Below the pieces are notes generated by a model. That model made no database searches and was not told the DNA's origin. It saw nothing but the letters and a program-made list of their open reading frames with translations. A DNA stretch of 64,000 nt. It comes from Archivesica marissinica (lineage: Eukaryota; Mollusca; Bivalvia; Venerida; Vesicomyidae). The DNA is taken from assembly GCA_014843695.1 (NCBI GenBank), contig CM026394.1, forward strand, positions 42,111,553 to 42,175,552, given 5' to 3'. Positions 1-11,645 of this stretch are shown here, one piece after another. The translations under genes were made by a program, and so were the position numbers. Each line of letters opens with the position of its first letter. Positions within the stretch are counted from its first letter, which is position 1.

Positions 1-728
1 ATACAACAAAACCTGTTAAGATACCACCCTGTGGAACCAGATACAACAACACCTGCTACAGTACCAACCTGTGGAACCAGATACAACACAATCTGTTAAG
101 ATACCACCCTGTGGAACGAGATACAACAAAATCTGTTAAGATACCACCCTGTGGAACGAGATACCACAACACCTGCTACAGTACCAACCTGTGGAACCAG
201 ATACAACAAAACCTGTTAAGATACCACCCTGTGGAACCAGATACAACAACACATGCTACAGTACCAACCTGTGGAACCAGATACAACAAAATATGTTAAG
301 ATACCACCCTGTGGAACCAGATACAACAACACCTGCTACAGTACCAACCTGTGGAACCAGATACAACAACACCTGTTAAGATACCACCCTGTGGAACCAG
401 ATACAACAACACCTGCTACAGTACCAACCTGTGGAACCAGATACAACAAAACCTGCTAAGATACCACCCTGTGGAACCAGATACAACACCTGCTACAACA
501 TAACCTGCTACAGATACCACCCTGTGGAACCAGATACCACAAAGTCTAATACAGATACCACCCTGTGGAACCAGATACCACAAAGTCTAATACAAATACC
601 ACCCTGTGGAACCAGATACCACAAAGTCTAATACAGATACCACCCTGTGGAACCAGATACCACAAAGTCTAATACAGATACCACCCTGTGGAACCAGATA
701 CAACAAAGTCTAATACAGATACCAGATA
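1..728. repeat. Minisatellite, 40/80-bp then 41-bp units
   Basis: The unit is built on ACCACCCTGTGGAACCAG. Up to about 480 two ~40-bp variants alternate (CCACCC and CCAACC types) to give an 80-bp higher-order repeat. From about 500 the unit becomes a single 41-bp type with CCACAAAGTCTAATACAG. The array continues off the left edge. Short open frames here are repeat translations, not genes. Confidence 0.95.
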
Positions 729-744
729 CTATTTTAACATACGA

Positions 745-965
745 GTTTTAGGTTGATTGCGAAACAAGTTCATACAACATTAGATTAATCGCTCTCGAGA
801 CCTTATTCCTGATGTAATCCATCACCATGAAGGAGAGAGAAGAGGAAATGTGGAATTTAAGTGCCTTTCCTAAGAGCATAATTGTAACGGCTACAGTCGG
901 GTGCAAACCCTGGGCCTCTCACACCTGAAGTGACTGCGCTACACACTGCTCCATCACTGCACTAT
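745..965 (-). mobile_element. SINE-A copy (tRNA-derived), diverged
   Basis: Read on the minus strand this has a tRNA-like head, then the body (GGCATTTAAATTCCAC-like, CCTCTTCTCTCTCC-like, ATCAGGAATGAGGTCTCGAG-like) and the tail with CTTGTTTCGCAATC. The family is defined by comparison with about a dozen copies in the window. This copy is diverged, with a degraded head. Confidence 0.85.
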
Positions 966-1257
966 TCACAATATGAAACTCCTTTTTGAAGTATCTGCTA
1001 TAAATTTTGTCCAAGAGTACATTACATGTAAACGAAAGTGCTGCACTTATTTTTCAAGTACCGTATATTAATTTTTATCTATTTCTTTATGAAAACATTG
1101 TGTCTTATTTTTTAAAGTTTTTACTGCATAAATAATACTGGTTGCTATGGTAACACATTGTTATCTTCGTTTGCATGGTTCAATAAATATATGAGGTATT
1201 CATGGTGCAGCAACATTCTATTGAAGGGTATGGGATAATTTAGTTTGTTTAGTTTGA
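966..1257. other. AT-rich intergenic DNA
   Basis: I see no coding signal or repeat here apart from AT-rich runs. Confidence 0.5.
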
Positions 1258-1545
1258 TAACCCATTCAACACCAAGTAACTGACATGGACTGGTGCATGA
1301 TATTTAACCCATTCAACACCAAGTAACTGACATGGACTGGTGCATGATATTTAACCCATTCAACACCAAGTAACTGACATGGACTGGTGCATGATATTTA
1401 ACCCATTCAACACCAAGTAACTGACATGGACTGGTGCATGATATTTAACCCATTCAACACCAAGTAACTGACATGGACTGGTGCATGATATTTAACCCAT
1501 TCAACACCAAGTAACTGACATGGACTGGTGCATGATATTTTTAGA
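1258..1545. repeat. 47-bp tandem array made from a TTAA-MITE end
   Basis: About six nearly identical 47-bp units begin AACCCATTCAACACCAAG and end TGCATGATATTT. The same sequence is the terminal ~47 bp of the piggyBac-like MITE at 24480 and 22476. It is followed by the next MITE segment (about 1545-1585), so this is an in-place amplification of a MITE terminus. Confidence 0.9.
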
Positions 1546-1589
1546 ACAATCAATTAATAAGAAAATCTCATTTGTATGTTTATATGGGG

Positions 1590-2130
1590 CGCCGTTTTGC
1601 TATTTATTCAATATTATGGATATCCATAATTCTATTTTTGGATATCCATAATTCTATTTTTGGATATCCATAATTCTATTTTTGGATCTCCATAATTCTA
1701 TTTTTGGATATCCATAATTCTATTTTTGGATCTCCATAATTCTATTTTTGGATATCCATAATTCTATTTTTGGATCTCCATAATTCTATTTCTGGATATC
1801 AATAGTTCCAGGCGTGCCATGCCATTTTGCTATTAATTCAGCATTTATGGATATTCAAATATCGAATTATGGATATCCAATAATCAAAAGGAATTATGGA
1901 AATCTAAAAATGCTGAATAAATAGCAAAATGGCAGGCCTGGAATTATGGATATCCATAAATTGAATTACCTGGTCTAATGTTGCTAAAATGTGTGGCCCA
2001 AACCATTTGTATGTTCATGCTATGTATTGTATCTTTAAATGTATGACATATGTACAATTGATTTGCAATAAAATATGGTTAAATAAAAAATGGATATCCA
2101 TAAATAACGAATAAATAGCAAAATGGCTGC
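1590..2130. repeat. Palindromic composite repeat with internal 21-22-bp array
   Basis: The outer ends (GCCGTTTTGCTATTTATTC near 1591 and its inverse near 2100-2128) are inverted repeats. Inside is an array of about nine GGATATCCATAATTCTATTT units (1617-1800). Next comes an inner hairpin whose arms are about 1808-1847 and 1908-1941, carrying the same GCCATTTTGCTAT motif. No coding capacity is seen. A foldback-type or nested MITE is likely. Confidence 0.75.
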
Positions 2131-2525
2131 GATTACATGTTTACGATCTTGCAGTAATGAGTATATATAAATGACTCTGTCTACACGCCACTGATGACTT
2201 GTTCCATGCAATATGACGGTAACGAGATATGCCGTTAGATAAATGTATTCTTAATGATGCTTCAACCCTCTTGTTGCGCACATACCCACATATTTTCAGC
2301 TCAAATTCCCATCAGAAAATTAAACTTTAGCAATTTGCATTAAATGCAGGGGCCTTCAAAGACATCTGAATTAAAATTCTCATTAGGTCTAGATTCCATT
2401 AGAAACAGTCATTTTCAGGAACAAATTTAATTCTGAGCGAGTGTTATTCGGTTTTCTAGCCCTTTGCAAGTACCACCTCGGGTTTAACCCGATGCCCAAT
2501 AGCATCACATTTGTAAACAGTTAAA
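2131..2525. other. Unassigned intergenic DNA
   Basis: No repeat or gene signal was recognised. Confidence 0.4.
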
Positions 2526-2680
2526 TTGCGACAAAAAACAAATACTGGCGCTAAATTTGGTGAATTGGTGAAAATATTGGGCGACATTGTTTTATTATTA
2601 TTTTATTTTTTTGTGGCACAACATGATTTCAAATACATGGGTTCAAATATTTATCTGTGGACTATGTGGATATATAGTTT
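2526..2680 (+). repeat. Interspersed repeat F, copy 1
   Basis: It shares AATACTGGCGCTAAATTTGG, GAATTGGTGAAAATATT, a T-rich run and TTTATCTGTG with 27240-27375. The two copies lie in the same orientation. The family is unknown and the 91-residue open frame over it is not convincing. Confidence 0.65.
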
Positions 2681-3110
2681 TTATTTAAATGCCGCATGCA
2701 TACACAAATTCAGACAGAGGGAACCCTGGAAGTTGACTTATGGCCGAGTTATGTACAGTAATCCGTTTTGGGCAACACAATTCTCAAAACGTTCTCCTTA
2801 AATCACAACAGTAATAGCCTACTTAACTTTAACAGTCTCCGATTTTATGACCTTGTCCTACACAAATCAATAGTGCCATGATTCTTTCCTGATTATTCTT
2901 TCCACATCTGAACTTGATATTTTACCACTAACAGCAGGGAAATATAATTTACTGCACTAAAATTGATATGACACCCATTAACAAAAGAAACCAGATGAAT
3001 AAAAACACGAGATTGTAGAACAAAGCATTAATTAGTTTCATGAGAAGAAAATTACTGATGAATTAGCTGAAACTGAAGCAGTATTAACAGTATTCAATTA
3101 AACCAATCGA
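2681..3110. other. Unassigned intergenic DNA
   Basis: AT-rich sequence with no recognisable gene or repeat. Confidence 0.4.
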
Positions 3111-3157
3111 CTTTTCAGGGTTGGTGCAGATCGATACACCCATTTCTGTTATCTTAG

Positions 3158-4130
3158 AGGCAATGTGGAATTTAAATGCCTTGCCTAAGGCAAATCCTAA
3201 TGCTCCAGCAGAGTTCGAACTACGGACATTTCGTCCCTGATGCGAACTCGCTACCACTGCGCTATCACTGCCCTACCACTGTGCTATCACTGCGCTACCA
3301 CTGTGCTATCATGGCGCTATCACTGCGCTACCACTGCGCTATCACGGCGCTATCATGGCGCTACCACTGCGCTATCACGGCGCTATCATGGCGCTATCAC
3401 TGTGCTACCACTGCGCTATCACGGCGCTATCATGGCGCTATCACTGCGCTACCACTGCGCTATCACGGCGCTATCACGGCGCTATCATGGCGCTATCACT
3501 GCGCTACCACTGCGCTATCACGGCGCTATCATGGCACTATCACTGCGCTACCACTGCGCTATCACGGCGCTACCACTGTGCTATCATGGCGCTATCACTG
3601 CGCTACCACTGCGCTATCACGGCGCTATCATGGCGCTATCACTGCGCTACCACTGCGCTATCACGCGCTACCACATCATGGCGCTATCACTGCGCTACCA
3701 CTGCGCTATCACGGCGCTATCATGGCGCTATCACTGCGCTACCACTGCGCTATCACGGCGCTATCATGGCGCTATCACTGCGCTATCACGGCGCTATCAT
3801 GGCGCTATCACTGTGCTACCACTGCGCTATCATGGCGCTATCACTGCGCTACCACTGCGCTATCACGGCGCTATCATGGCGCTATCACTGCGCTACCACT
3901 GCGCTATCACGGCGCTATCATGGCGCTATCACTGCGCTACCACTGCGCTATCACGGCGCTATCATGGCGCTATCACTGCGCTACCACTGCGCTATCACGG
4001 CGCTATCATGGCGCTATCACTGCTCTACAACTACGCTACCACTGCGCTATCACTGCGCTACCACTGCGCTATCACGGCGCTATCATGGCGCTATCACTGC
4101 TCTACAACTACGCTATCACGACTTCCACAA
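3158..4130 (-). mobile_element. SINE-A copy expanded by a tandem array in its tRNA head
   Basis: The SINE-A body (GGCAATGTGGAATTTAAATG) and the box-B side of the head lie at 3160-3245. The extreme head end (GCTATCACGACTTCCACA) is found only at about 4111-4128. Between them the short head segment CGCTACCACTGCGCTATCAC has been amplified to about 870 bp. Confidence 0.88.
3246..4110. repeat. 10-12-bp tandem array derived from the SINE-A head
   Basis: Interleaved GCGCTATCATG, GCGCTATCACTG, CGCTACCACT and GCGCTATCACG units lack stop codons in all three plus frames, which produces 261-335-codon open frames made of RYHCAITALS-like repeats. They have no start context and are not genes. Confidence 0.95.
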
Positions 4131-4225
4131 TCCTCTATAAAGCAGCAAACCTGTATTAAGCTCGTCACAAATTCTGGGAATCAGTTAGACAATTCCGGTG
4201 AGTCGGAATTTAAATTCAACTTACT

Positions 4226-4848
4226 TAGTCCATTCAACACCAAGTAACTGACATGGACTGGTGTAACTGACATAGACTGGTATAACTGACATAGACTGGT
4301 GTAACTGACATAGACTGGTGTAACTGACATGGACTGGTGTAACTGACATAGACTGGTGTAACTGACATGGACTGGTGTAACTGACATGGACTGGTGTAAC
4401 TGACATGGACTGGTGTAACTGACATGGACTGGTGGACTGGTGTAACTGACATGGACTGGTGTAACTGACATGGACAGGTGTAACTGACATAGACTGGTAT
4501 AACTGACATGGACTGGTATAACTGACATAGACTGGTATAACTGACATAGACTGGTGTAACTGACATGGACTGGTATAACTGACATGGACTGGTGTAACTG
4601 ACACGGACTGGTGGACTGGTGTAACTAACATGGACTGGTGTAACTGACACGGACTGGTGCATGATATTTCTAGGCCAATAAATTAATCAGAAAATTCATT
4701 TATCAAAATAGGTTACTTTGTCTAAAAATAGTAATATTACTGGCAAAAAGTGCAGATCCCGATGTGACGGCTCGTTATGAGCCGGCTCATCTGGATCTAC
4801 ACTTTTTGTAAGCCTATTTAAAGGTCTGTGGTGTAGAAAGGACTAAAC
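4226..4848 (+). mobile_element. TTAA-type MITE (family P1) with internal satellite
   Basis: The left end is CCATTCAACACCAAGTAAC. The right part carries the P1 palindrome (GTGCAGATCC...GGATCTACAC) and the end GGTGTAGAAAGGACTAA. Compared with the 240-bp copies at 22476 and 24480, this copy is extended by a tandem array near its left end. Both termini read TTAGTCC instead of TTAACCC. Confidence 0.85.
4244..4655. repeat. 19-bp tandem array inside P1 MITE
   Basis: About 21 units of TAACTGACATGGACTGGTG occur with A/G variants and two partial duplications. Minus-strand frames of 134-142 codons are open only because the unit lacks stops. Confidence 0.95.
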
Positions 4849-4940
4849 AAATGAGGTGGTGCAGATCGATACACCCATTTTTCTTACCTATTATATGCAT
4901 GGTTATTAAAAATTGTACACTCTAATAATAGATTAGTTTA

Positions 4941-5091
4941 TACAGTCAAACCTGTATTAAGCAGCAAACCTGTACTAAGCAGCCAGCTTCCATATTCCCA
5001 AATGTTGTTTTATTATACATGTGACCTCTATTAAGCAGCCACCTGTGCTAAGCAGCCACTTTCTGTGGGCCCATTGGCTGGTTTGACTGTA
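4941..5091. mobile_element. TA-type MITE (family H), copy 1
   Basis: The termini TACAGTCAAACCTGT and GGTTTGACTGTA are inverted repeats that include the TA dinucleotide typical of the Tc1/mariner group. The interior repeats AAGCAGCCA-type motifs. It has no coding capacity. A second copy is at 20027-20219. Confidence 0.8.
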
Positions 5092-5099
5092 CAAATTGA

Positions 5100-5342
5100 T
5101 TTGATCTTGATTGCGAAGCAAGTTCTTACACTTAAATTCCACATTTCCTCTTCTCTCTCCCTTTGTGGTGATAGCTTACATCAGGAATGAAGTCTCGAGA
5201 GTGATTAATATAAGTTGTAAAATCTTTTTCATATAAAGAGATACGGTCTCAGCGGGGATCGAATCCGTGATCATCAGTGATGATAGGTTGCAGTGGTATA
5301 CAAGTCAGCGACCGTAATCACTCGACCATGGGAGCGGACATG
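5100..5342. mobile_element. Chimeric SINE fragments (A/A/C)
   Basis: A minus-oriented SINE-A tail (about 5100-5130) abuts a plus-oriented SINE-A body and tail (5131-5225). This is followed by the head of a minus-oriented SINE-C (GATCGAATCCGTGATCATC, 5235-5340). It is probably the product of nested insertion or template switching. Confidence 0.7.
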
Positions 5343-5840
5343 ATACAAATATGGCAATGCCCGTCTATGTATATAGGAGTACTGAATTTCAACTAAGTGA
5401 TCCAATTCCATATCTTTGCATCATGTTTATAAATTATTTAAAAAAAACAAAGTTGACACTAATGGATTCCTACACAAAAATCGTTCGAGTGTGACCCGGG
5501 TATTATTTTAACGCATTACAATTATTGACACTTTTATGAAACTTTATTAAAATCCCTCTAATAAATTAATCTGATTTTCAAAATCAGAATAGAGTGTTCA
5601 ACGTGGGTGGGGTAAACAAAATTATAACTACCGGTACTGCACCCTGAAAATTAATTGCAAAACGTAAATCAGCTATTAAAGTAACAATTTCTGTTCATGC
5701 ATAATTCATGAACCGCGAGTTGTTTATACATAGATGTCAGCTTCCGATAACAATGTTTTAATTGTGTAACATGCAAGAGGGAGAGCTTAATGTTTCCTGC
5801 ACTGTTATGACACTTGAACTAAAGAAGTGCTACGCTACAT
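5343..5840. other. Unassigned intergenic DNA
   Basis: No convincing gene or repeat was seen. Confidence 0.4.
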
Positions 5841-5842
5841 TA

Positions 5843-6083
5843 TGCTACCATAGCAACTACCACAACAACTACCATAGCAACTACCATAGCAACTACCATA
5901 GCAACTACCACAACAATTAACATAGCAACTACCACAACATCTACCATAGCAACTATAACAACAACTACCATAGCAACTACCATAGCAACTACCACAACAA
6001 TTAACATAGCAACTACCACAACATCTACCATAGCAACTATAACAACAACTACCATAGCAACTACCATAGCAACTACTATAGCA
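5843..6083. repeat. 9-12-bp array (CATAGCAACTAC / CACAACAACTAC)
   Basis: An imperfect short-unit array contains a larger duplicated block of about 93 bp. The 91-codon minus frame of V, A and M residues is a repeat artefact. Confidence 0.93.
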
Positions 6084-6215
6084 ACCATAATATCACTTTC
6101 ATTCAATAATGACACAAGAGTACTTGACCATATTTACAGATCTCAAACTTCTTAAGAAAAAGCCTTAAGGATTCGAATAACTATGTAACTTTTTACCCAA
6201 TCCTAACTGTGCTGT

Positions 6216-6449
6216 TAGTTTATACAAATTTATTTTAGCTCGATTACGAAACAAGTTCTTACAACTTTTATTAATCACTCTCGAGACCTCATTCCTGATG
6301 GAATCCATCGCCACGAGGGAGAGAGAAGAGGCAACGTGGAATTTAAATGCCTTGCCTAAGGGCATAATCGTAACGGCTCCAGCGGGGCTCGAACTCCGGA
6401 CCTTTTGCACCTGAAGCGAATGCGCATCCACTGTGCTATTGCAACTATT
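6216..6449 (-). mobile_element. SINE-A, near full length
   Basis: On the minus strand it runs from a tRNA-like head with box-B-like GGAGTTCGAGCCCC, through the CATTTAAATTCCACGTTGCC body, to the tail CGTAATCGAGCTAAAATAAA. It lies just upstream of a SINE-B copy in the same orientation. Confidence 0.9.
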
Positions 6450-6512
6450 CCTGTGCTATGTACCATTCTTGAATAAAATATTGTTTAAACTAAACTTCTT
6501 TTCAGAGCACTT

Positions 6513-6814
6513 CAATGTGTTTGTGTGTTTTACGTTTATTTATCGTCACTACCGGTTGCCCATATGAGCGACGCCTCCTGAAGAGATTAGTCATTTTAGA
6601 TTTTTGGAGGATAATGCAATGATACAGACAGAGACCCATTCTAGAGTCTCTGCTGGGTTTTTTATGTGCACGGTGTAAAGCACCGACACAACACCTCGGT
6701 TTAAAGTCAGATCTGAAAGACTGTTAATATTATTAGAGTCAGACGGGGGATCGAACCTGCGATCCATGGATTACCAGTCCAGCGTGTTACGACTGGACTA
6801 CAGATCAATCTGTA
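6513..6814 (-). mobile_element. SINE-B, full length, with target duplication
   Basis: The minus-strand head contains the tRNA-like CAGGTTCGATCCCC box B. The tail contains GGGCAACCGGTAGTGACG followed by ATAAATAAACG. AGAGCACTT occurs on both sides (6504-6512 and 6815-6823), consistent with a 9-bp target-site duplication. Confidence 0.9.
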
Positions 6815-6823
6815 AGAGCACTT

Positions 6824-7440
6824 TAACTTTACATGAAAGAGATTTGTACAAATTAAAAACCGTGAATATAAAATACTACAAGATGTATTGACCAGTTTAA
6901 TTGAGGCGCTATAAAGTACACATTCAACAGTTGATGAGGTCATGTTTACACAGGGAATCCCGGGCAGTCCTTTCATCCGCCTGGGAACTCCTGTAGTTTT
7001 CTTTACAAATTAACCTACTCCTAGAAGATTAGTTCTTCCGGTTCAAAAAATGTCCAAAATTGTGGGCAAGAGTGACACTTTTAAATATTAAGCTAATGGT
7101 GAATATGTTTAAAAATACTTCATTTGGCTCAATAACATTGACAGGGCGAGGCGGTGGCCTAAAGGAAGGCACGAGTGGGAATTAGAATCTAGTAACTTGT
7201 TTATAATGGTCTAAAACAACAAAAACCATTTAGCCTTCAAGGCAAAGATTTGCAAAGCAAAAAGTTAATCAGTATTTCAAACAATTTGGTTTACTTTCGG
7301 CTTAAAATTAATGTGTATAATTTTAATAATCACTATTATCAACAGTATTCCTGGATCTACTTGAATCAATACAGGAATATCAATCTGCAGCATTCAGGGT
7401 GGGGTATTATTAGAAATCGAGGGATACAGTAGAATAACAT
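6824..7440. other. Unassigned intergenic DNA
   Basis: No gene or repeat signal was recognised. The 60-codon frame at 7250 lacks supporting features. Confidence 0.4.
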
Positions 7441-7443
7441 TCA

Positions 7444-9275
7444 ATACAGTGCATGGGACACTTACATGTACATACAGTGCATGGGACATTCACATGTACA
7501 TACAGTGCATGGGACACTTACATGTACATACAGTGCATGGGACACTTACATGTACATACAGTGCATGGGACACTCACATGTACATACAGTGCATGGGACA
7601 CTCACATGTACATACAGTGCATGGGACACTTACATGTACATACAGTGCATGGGACACTCACATATAGTGTATGGTGCATGGGACACTCACATATAGTGCA
7701 TGGGACATGTACATACAGTGCATGGGACACTCACATATAGTGTATGGTGCATGGGACACTCACATATAGTGTACGGGACACTTACATGTACATACAGTGC
7801 ATGGGACACTCACATTTAGTGTATGGTGCATGGGACACTTACATGTACATACAGTGCATGGGACACTCACATATAGTGTACGGGACATTTACATGTACAT
7901 ACAGTGCATGGGACACTCACATTTATGTATGGTGCATGGGACACTCACATATAGTGTACAGGACACTTACATGTACATACAGTGCATGGGACACTCACAT
8001 TTAGTGTATGGTGCATGGGACACTCACATATAGTGTACGGGACACTTACATGTACATACAGTGCATGGGACACTCACATTTAGTGTATGGTGCATGGGAC
8101 ACTCACATATAGTGTACGGGACACTTACATGTACATACAGTGCATGGGACACTCACATTTAGTGTATGGTGCATGGGACACTCACATATAGTGTACAGGA
8201 CACTTACATGTACATACAGTGCATGGGACACTCACATATAGTGTATGGTGCATGGGACACTCACATATAGTGTACGGGACACTTACATGTACATACAGTG
8301 CATGGGACACTCACGTTTAGTGTATGGTGCATGGGACACTCACATATAGTGTACGGGACACTTACATGTACATACAGTGCATGGGACACTCACATTTAGT
8401 GTATGGTGCATGGGACACTCACATATAGTGTACGGGACACTTACATGTACATACAGTGCATGGGACACTCACATTTAGTGTATGGTGCATGGGACACTCA
8501 CATATAGTGTACGGGACACTTACATGTACATACAGTGCATGGGACACTCACATTTAGTGTATGGTGCATGGGACACTCACATATAGTGTACGGGACACTT
8601 ACATGTACATACAGTGCATGGGACACTCACATTTAGTGTATGGTGCATGGGACACTCACATATAGTGTATGGGACACTTACATGTACATACAGTGCATGG
8701 GACACTCACATATAGTGTATGGTGCATGGGACACTCACATATAGTGTACGGTGCATGGGACACTCACATATAGTGTACAGGACACATACATGTACATACA
8801 GTGCATGGGACACTCACATTTAGTGTATGGTGCATGGGACACTCACATATAGTGTACGGGACACTTACATGTACATACAGTGCATGGGACACTCACATAT
8901 AGTGTACGGTGCATGGGACACTCACATATAGTGTACAGGACACATACATGTACATACAGTGCATGGGACACTCACATATAGTGTATGGTGCATGGGACAC
9001 TCACATATAGTGTACGGGACACTTACATGTACATACAGTGCATGGGACACTCACATATAGTACATGGGACACATACATGTTCATACAGTGCATGGGACAC
9101 TCACATATAGTACATGGGACACTTACATATAGTACATGGGACACTTACATGTACATACAGTGCACAGGACACTCACATATAGTGTATGGTACATGGGACA
9201 CTCACATATAGTACATGGGACACTCACATATAGTACATGGGACACTTACATGTACATACAGTGCACAGGACACTC
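7444..9275. repeat. Satellite with 79/80-bp higher-order unit
   Basis: Related ~24-bp subunits (CAGTGCATGGGACACTCACA, GTGTACGGGACACTTACATG, GTGTATGGTGCATGGGAC) form a ~79/80-bp higher-order repeat between about 7950 and 8640. It is less regular at both ends and grades into the 22-bp array to its right. Confidence 0.95.
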
Positions 9276-11645
9276 ACATACAGTGCACAGGACACTCACT
9301 TACAGTGCACGGGACATTCACATACAGTGCACGGGACATTCACATACAGTGCATGGGACATTCACATACAGTGTACGGGACATTCACATACAGTGTACGG
9401 GACATTCACATACAGTGTACGGGACATTCACATACAGTGTACGGGACATTCACATACAGTGCACAGGAAATTCACATACAGTGCACGGGACATTCACATA
9501 CAGTGTACGGGACATTCACATACAGTGCACAGGACATTCACATACGGTGCACGGGACATTCACATACAATGCACGGGACACTCACATACAGTGCATGGGA
9601 CATTCACTTACAGTGCACAGGACACCCACATACAGTGCACGGGACACCCACATACAGTGGACAGGACACCCACATACAGTGCACAGGACATTCACTTACA
9701 GTGCACAGGACATTCACATACAGTGCACAGGACATTCACATACAGTGCACGGGACACCCACATACAGTGCACAGGACATTCACATACAGTGCACGGGACA
9801 TTCACTTACAGTGCATGGGACACTCACATACAGTGCACAGGACATTCACATACAGTGCATGGGACACCCACATACAATGCACGGGACATTCACATACAGT
9901 GCACGGGTCATTCACTTACAGTGCACGGGACACCCACATACAGTGCACAGGACATTCACTTACAGTGCACGGGACACTCACATACAGTGCACAGGACATT
10001 CACATAGAGTGCATGGGACACCCACATAGAGTGTACGGGACATTCACATACAGTGCACGGGACATTCAAATACAGTGTACGGGACATTCACATACAGTGC
10101 ACGGGACACTCACATACAGTGCATGGGACAGTCACATACAGTGCATGGGACACCCACATACAGTGCACGGGACACCCACATACAGTGCACGGAACATTCA
10201 CATACAGTGCATGGGACACCCACATACAGTGTATGGGACATTCACATACAGTGCACGGGACATTCACATACAGTGTACGGGACACCCACATACAGTGTAC
10301 GGGACATTCACATACAGTATACGGGACACCCACATACAGTGTACGGGACATTCACATACAGTGCACAGGACATTCACATACAGTGCACGGGACATACAGT
10401 GCATGGGACATTCACATATGGTGTACAGGACATTTACATACAGTGCATGGGACACCCACATACAGTGCACGGGACATTCACATACAGTGCATGGGACACC
10501 CACATACAGTGCACGGGACATTCACATACAGTGCATGGGACATTCACATACAGTGTACGGGACATTCACATACAGTGCACGGGACACTCACATACAGTGC
10601 ACGGGACATTCACATACAGTGCACGGGACATACACTGCATGGGACATTCACATACGGTGTACGGGACATTTACATACAGTGCATGGGACACCCACATACA
10701 GTGCACGGGACATTCACATACATTGCATGGGACACCCACATACAGTGCACGGGACATTCACATACAGTGCATGGGACATTCACATACAGTGTACGGGACA
10801 TTCACATACAGTGCACAGGACACTCACATACAGTGCACGGGACATTCACATACAGTGCATGGGACATTCACATACAGTGCATGGGACATTCACATACAGT
10901 GTACGGGACATTCACATACAGTGCACGGGACACCCACATACAGTGCACGGGACACCCACATACAGTGCACGGGACATTCACTTACAGTGCACGGGACATT
11001 CACATACAGTGCATGGGACATTCGCATACAGTGCATTGGACACCCACATACAGTGCACGGGACACCCACATACAGTGCACGGGACACCCACATACAGTGC
11101 ATGGGACATTCACTTACAGTGCATGGGACATTCACATACAGTGCACGGGACATTCACATACAGTGCATGGGACACTCACATACAGTGTATGGGACATTCA
11201 CATACAGTGCACGGGACACCCACATACAGTGCACGGGACATTCACTTACAGTGCATGGGACATTCACTTACAGTGCATGTGACATTCACATACAGTGCAT
11301 GGGACATTCACATACATGCAGTGCACGGGACATTCACATACAGTGCATGGGACACTCACATACAGTGCACGGGACATTCACATACAGTGCACGGGACATT
11401 CACTTACAGTGCATGGGACACCCATATACAATGCACAGGACATTCACTTACAGTGTACGGGACATTCACATACAGTGCACGGGACACCCACTTACAGTGC
11501 ATGGGACATTCACTTACAGTGTACGGGACATTCACATACAGTGCACGGGACATTCACATACAGTGCATGGGACACCCACATACAGTGCACGGGACACCCA
11601 CATACAGTGCACGGGACATTCACATACAGTGTACGGGACATTCAC
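9276..11645. repeat. 22-bp satellite, about 107 copies
   Basis: The unit is a 22-mer of the form CATTCACATACAGTG + CACGGGA, with CATGGGA, TACGGGA and CACAGGA variants. Because 22 is not a multiple of 3, each frame cycles every 66 bp. None of the three plus frames contains a stop in the common unit, which produces open frames up to 820 codons (9215-11677). There is no codon bias or domain to suggest a gene. Confidence 0.96.

Noticed and set aside
3176..4247. 261-335-codon overlapping frames (RYHCAITALS repeats)
   Set aside because: All three plus frames are open because the SINE-derived 10-12-bp array has no stops. Not a protein repeat gene.
5840..6115. Valine/methionine-rich minus frame resembling transmembrane segments
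   Set aside because: Short-unit tandem array; no gene structure.
6700..6812. Possible tRNA genes (many sites with GGTTCGATCCC)
   Set aside because: All such sites fall in SINE heads with the family body and tail attached. None has a free-standing cloverleaf with paired acceptor ends.
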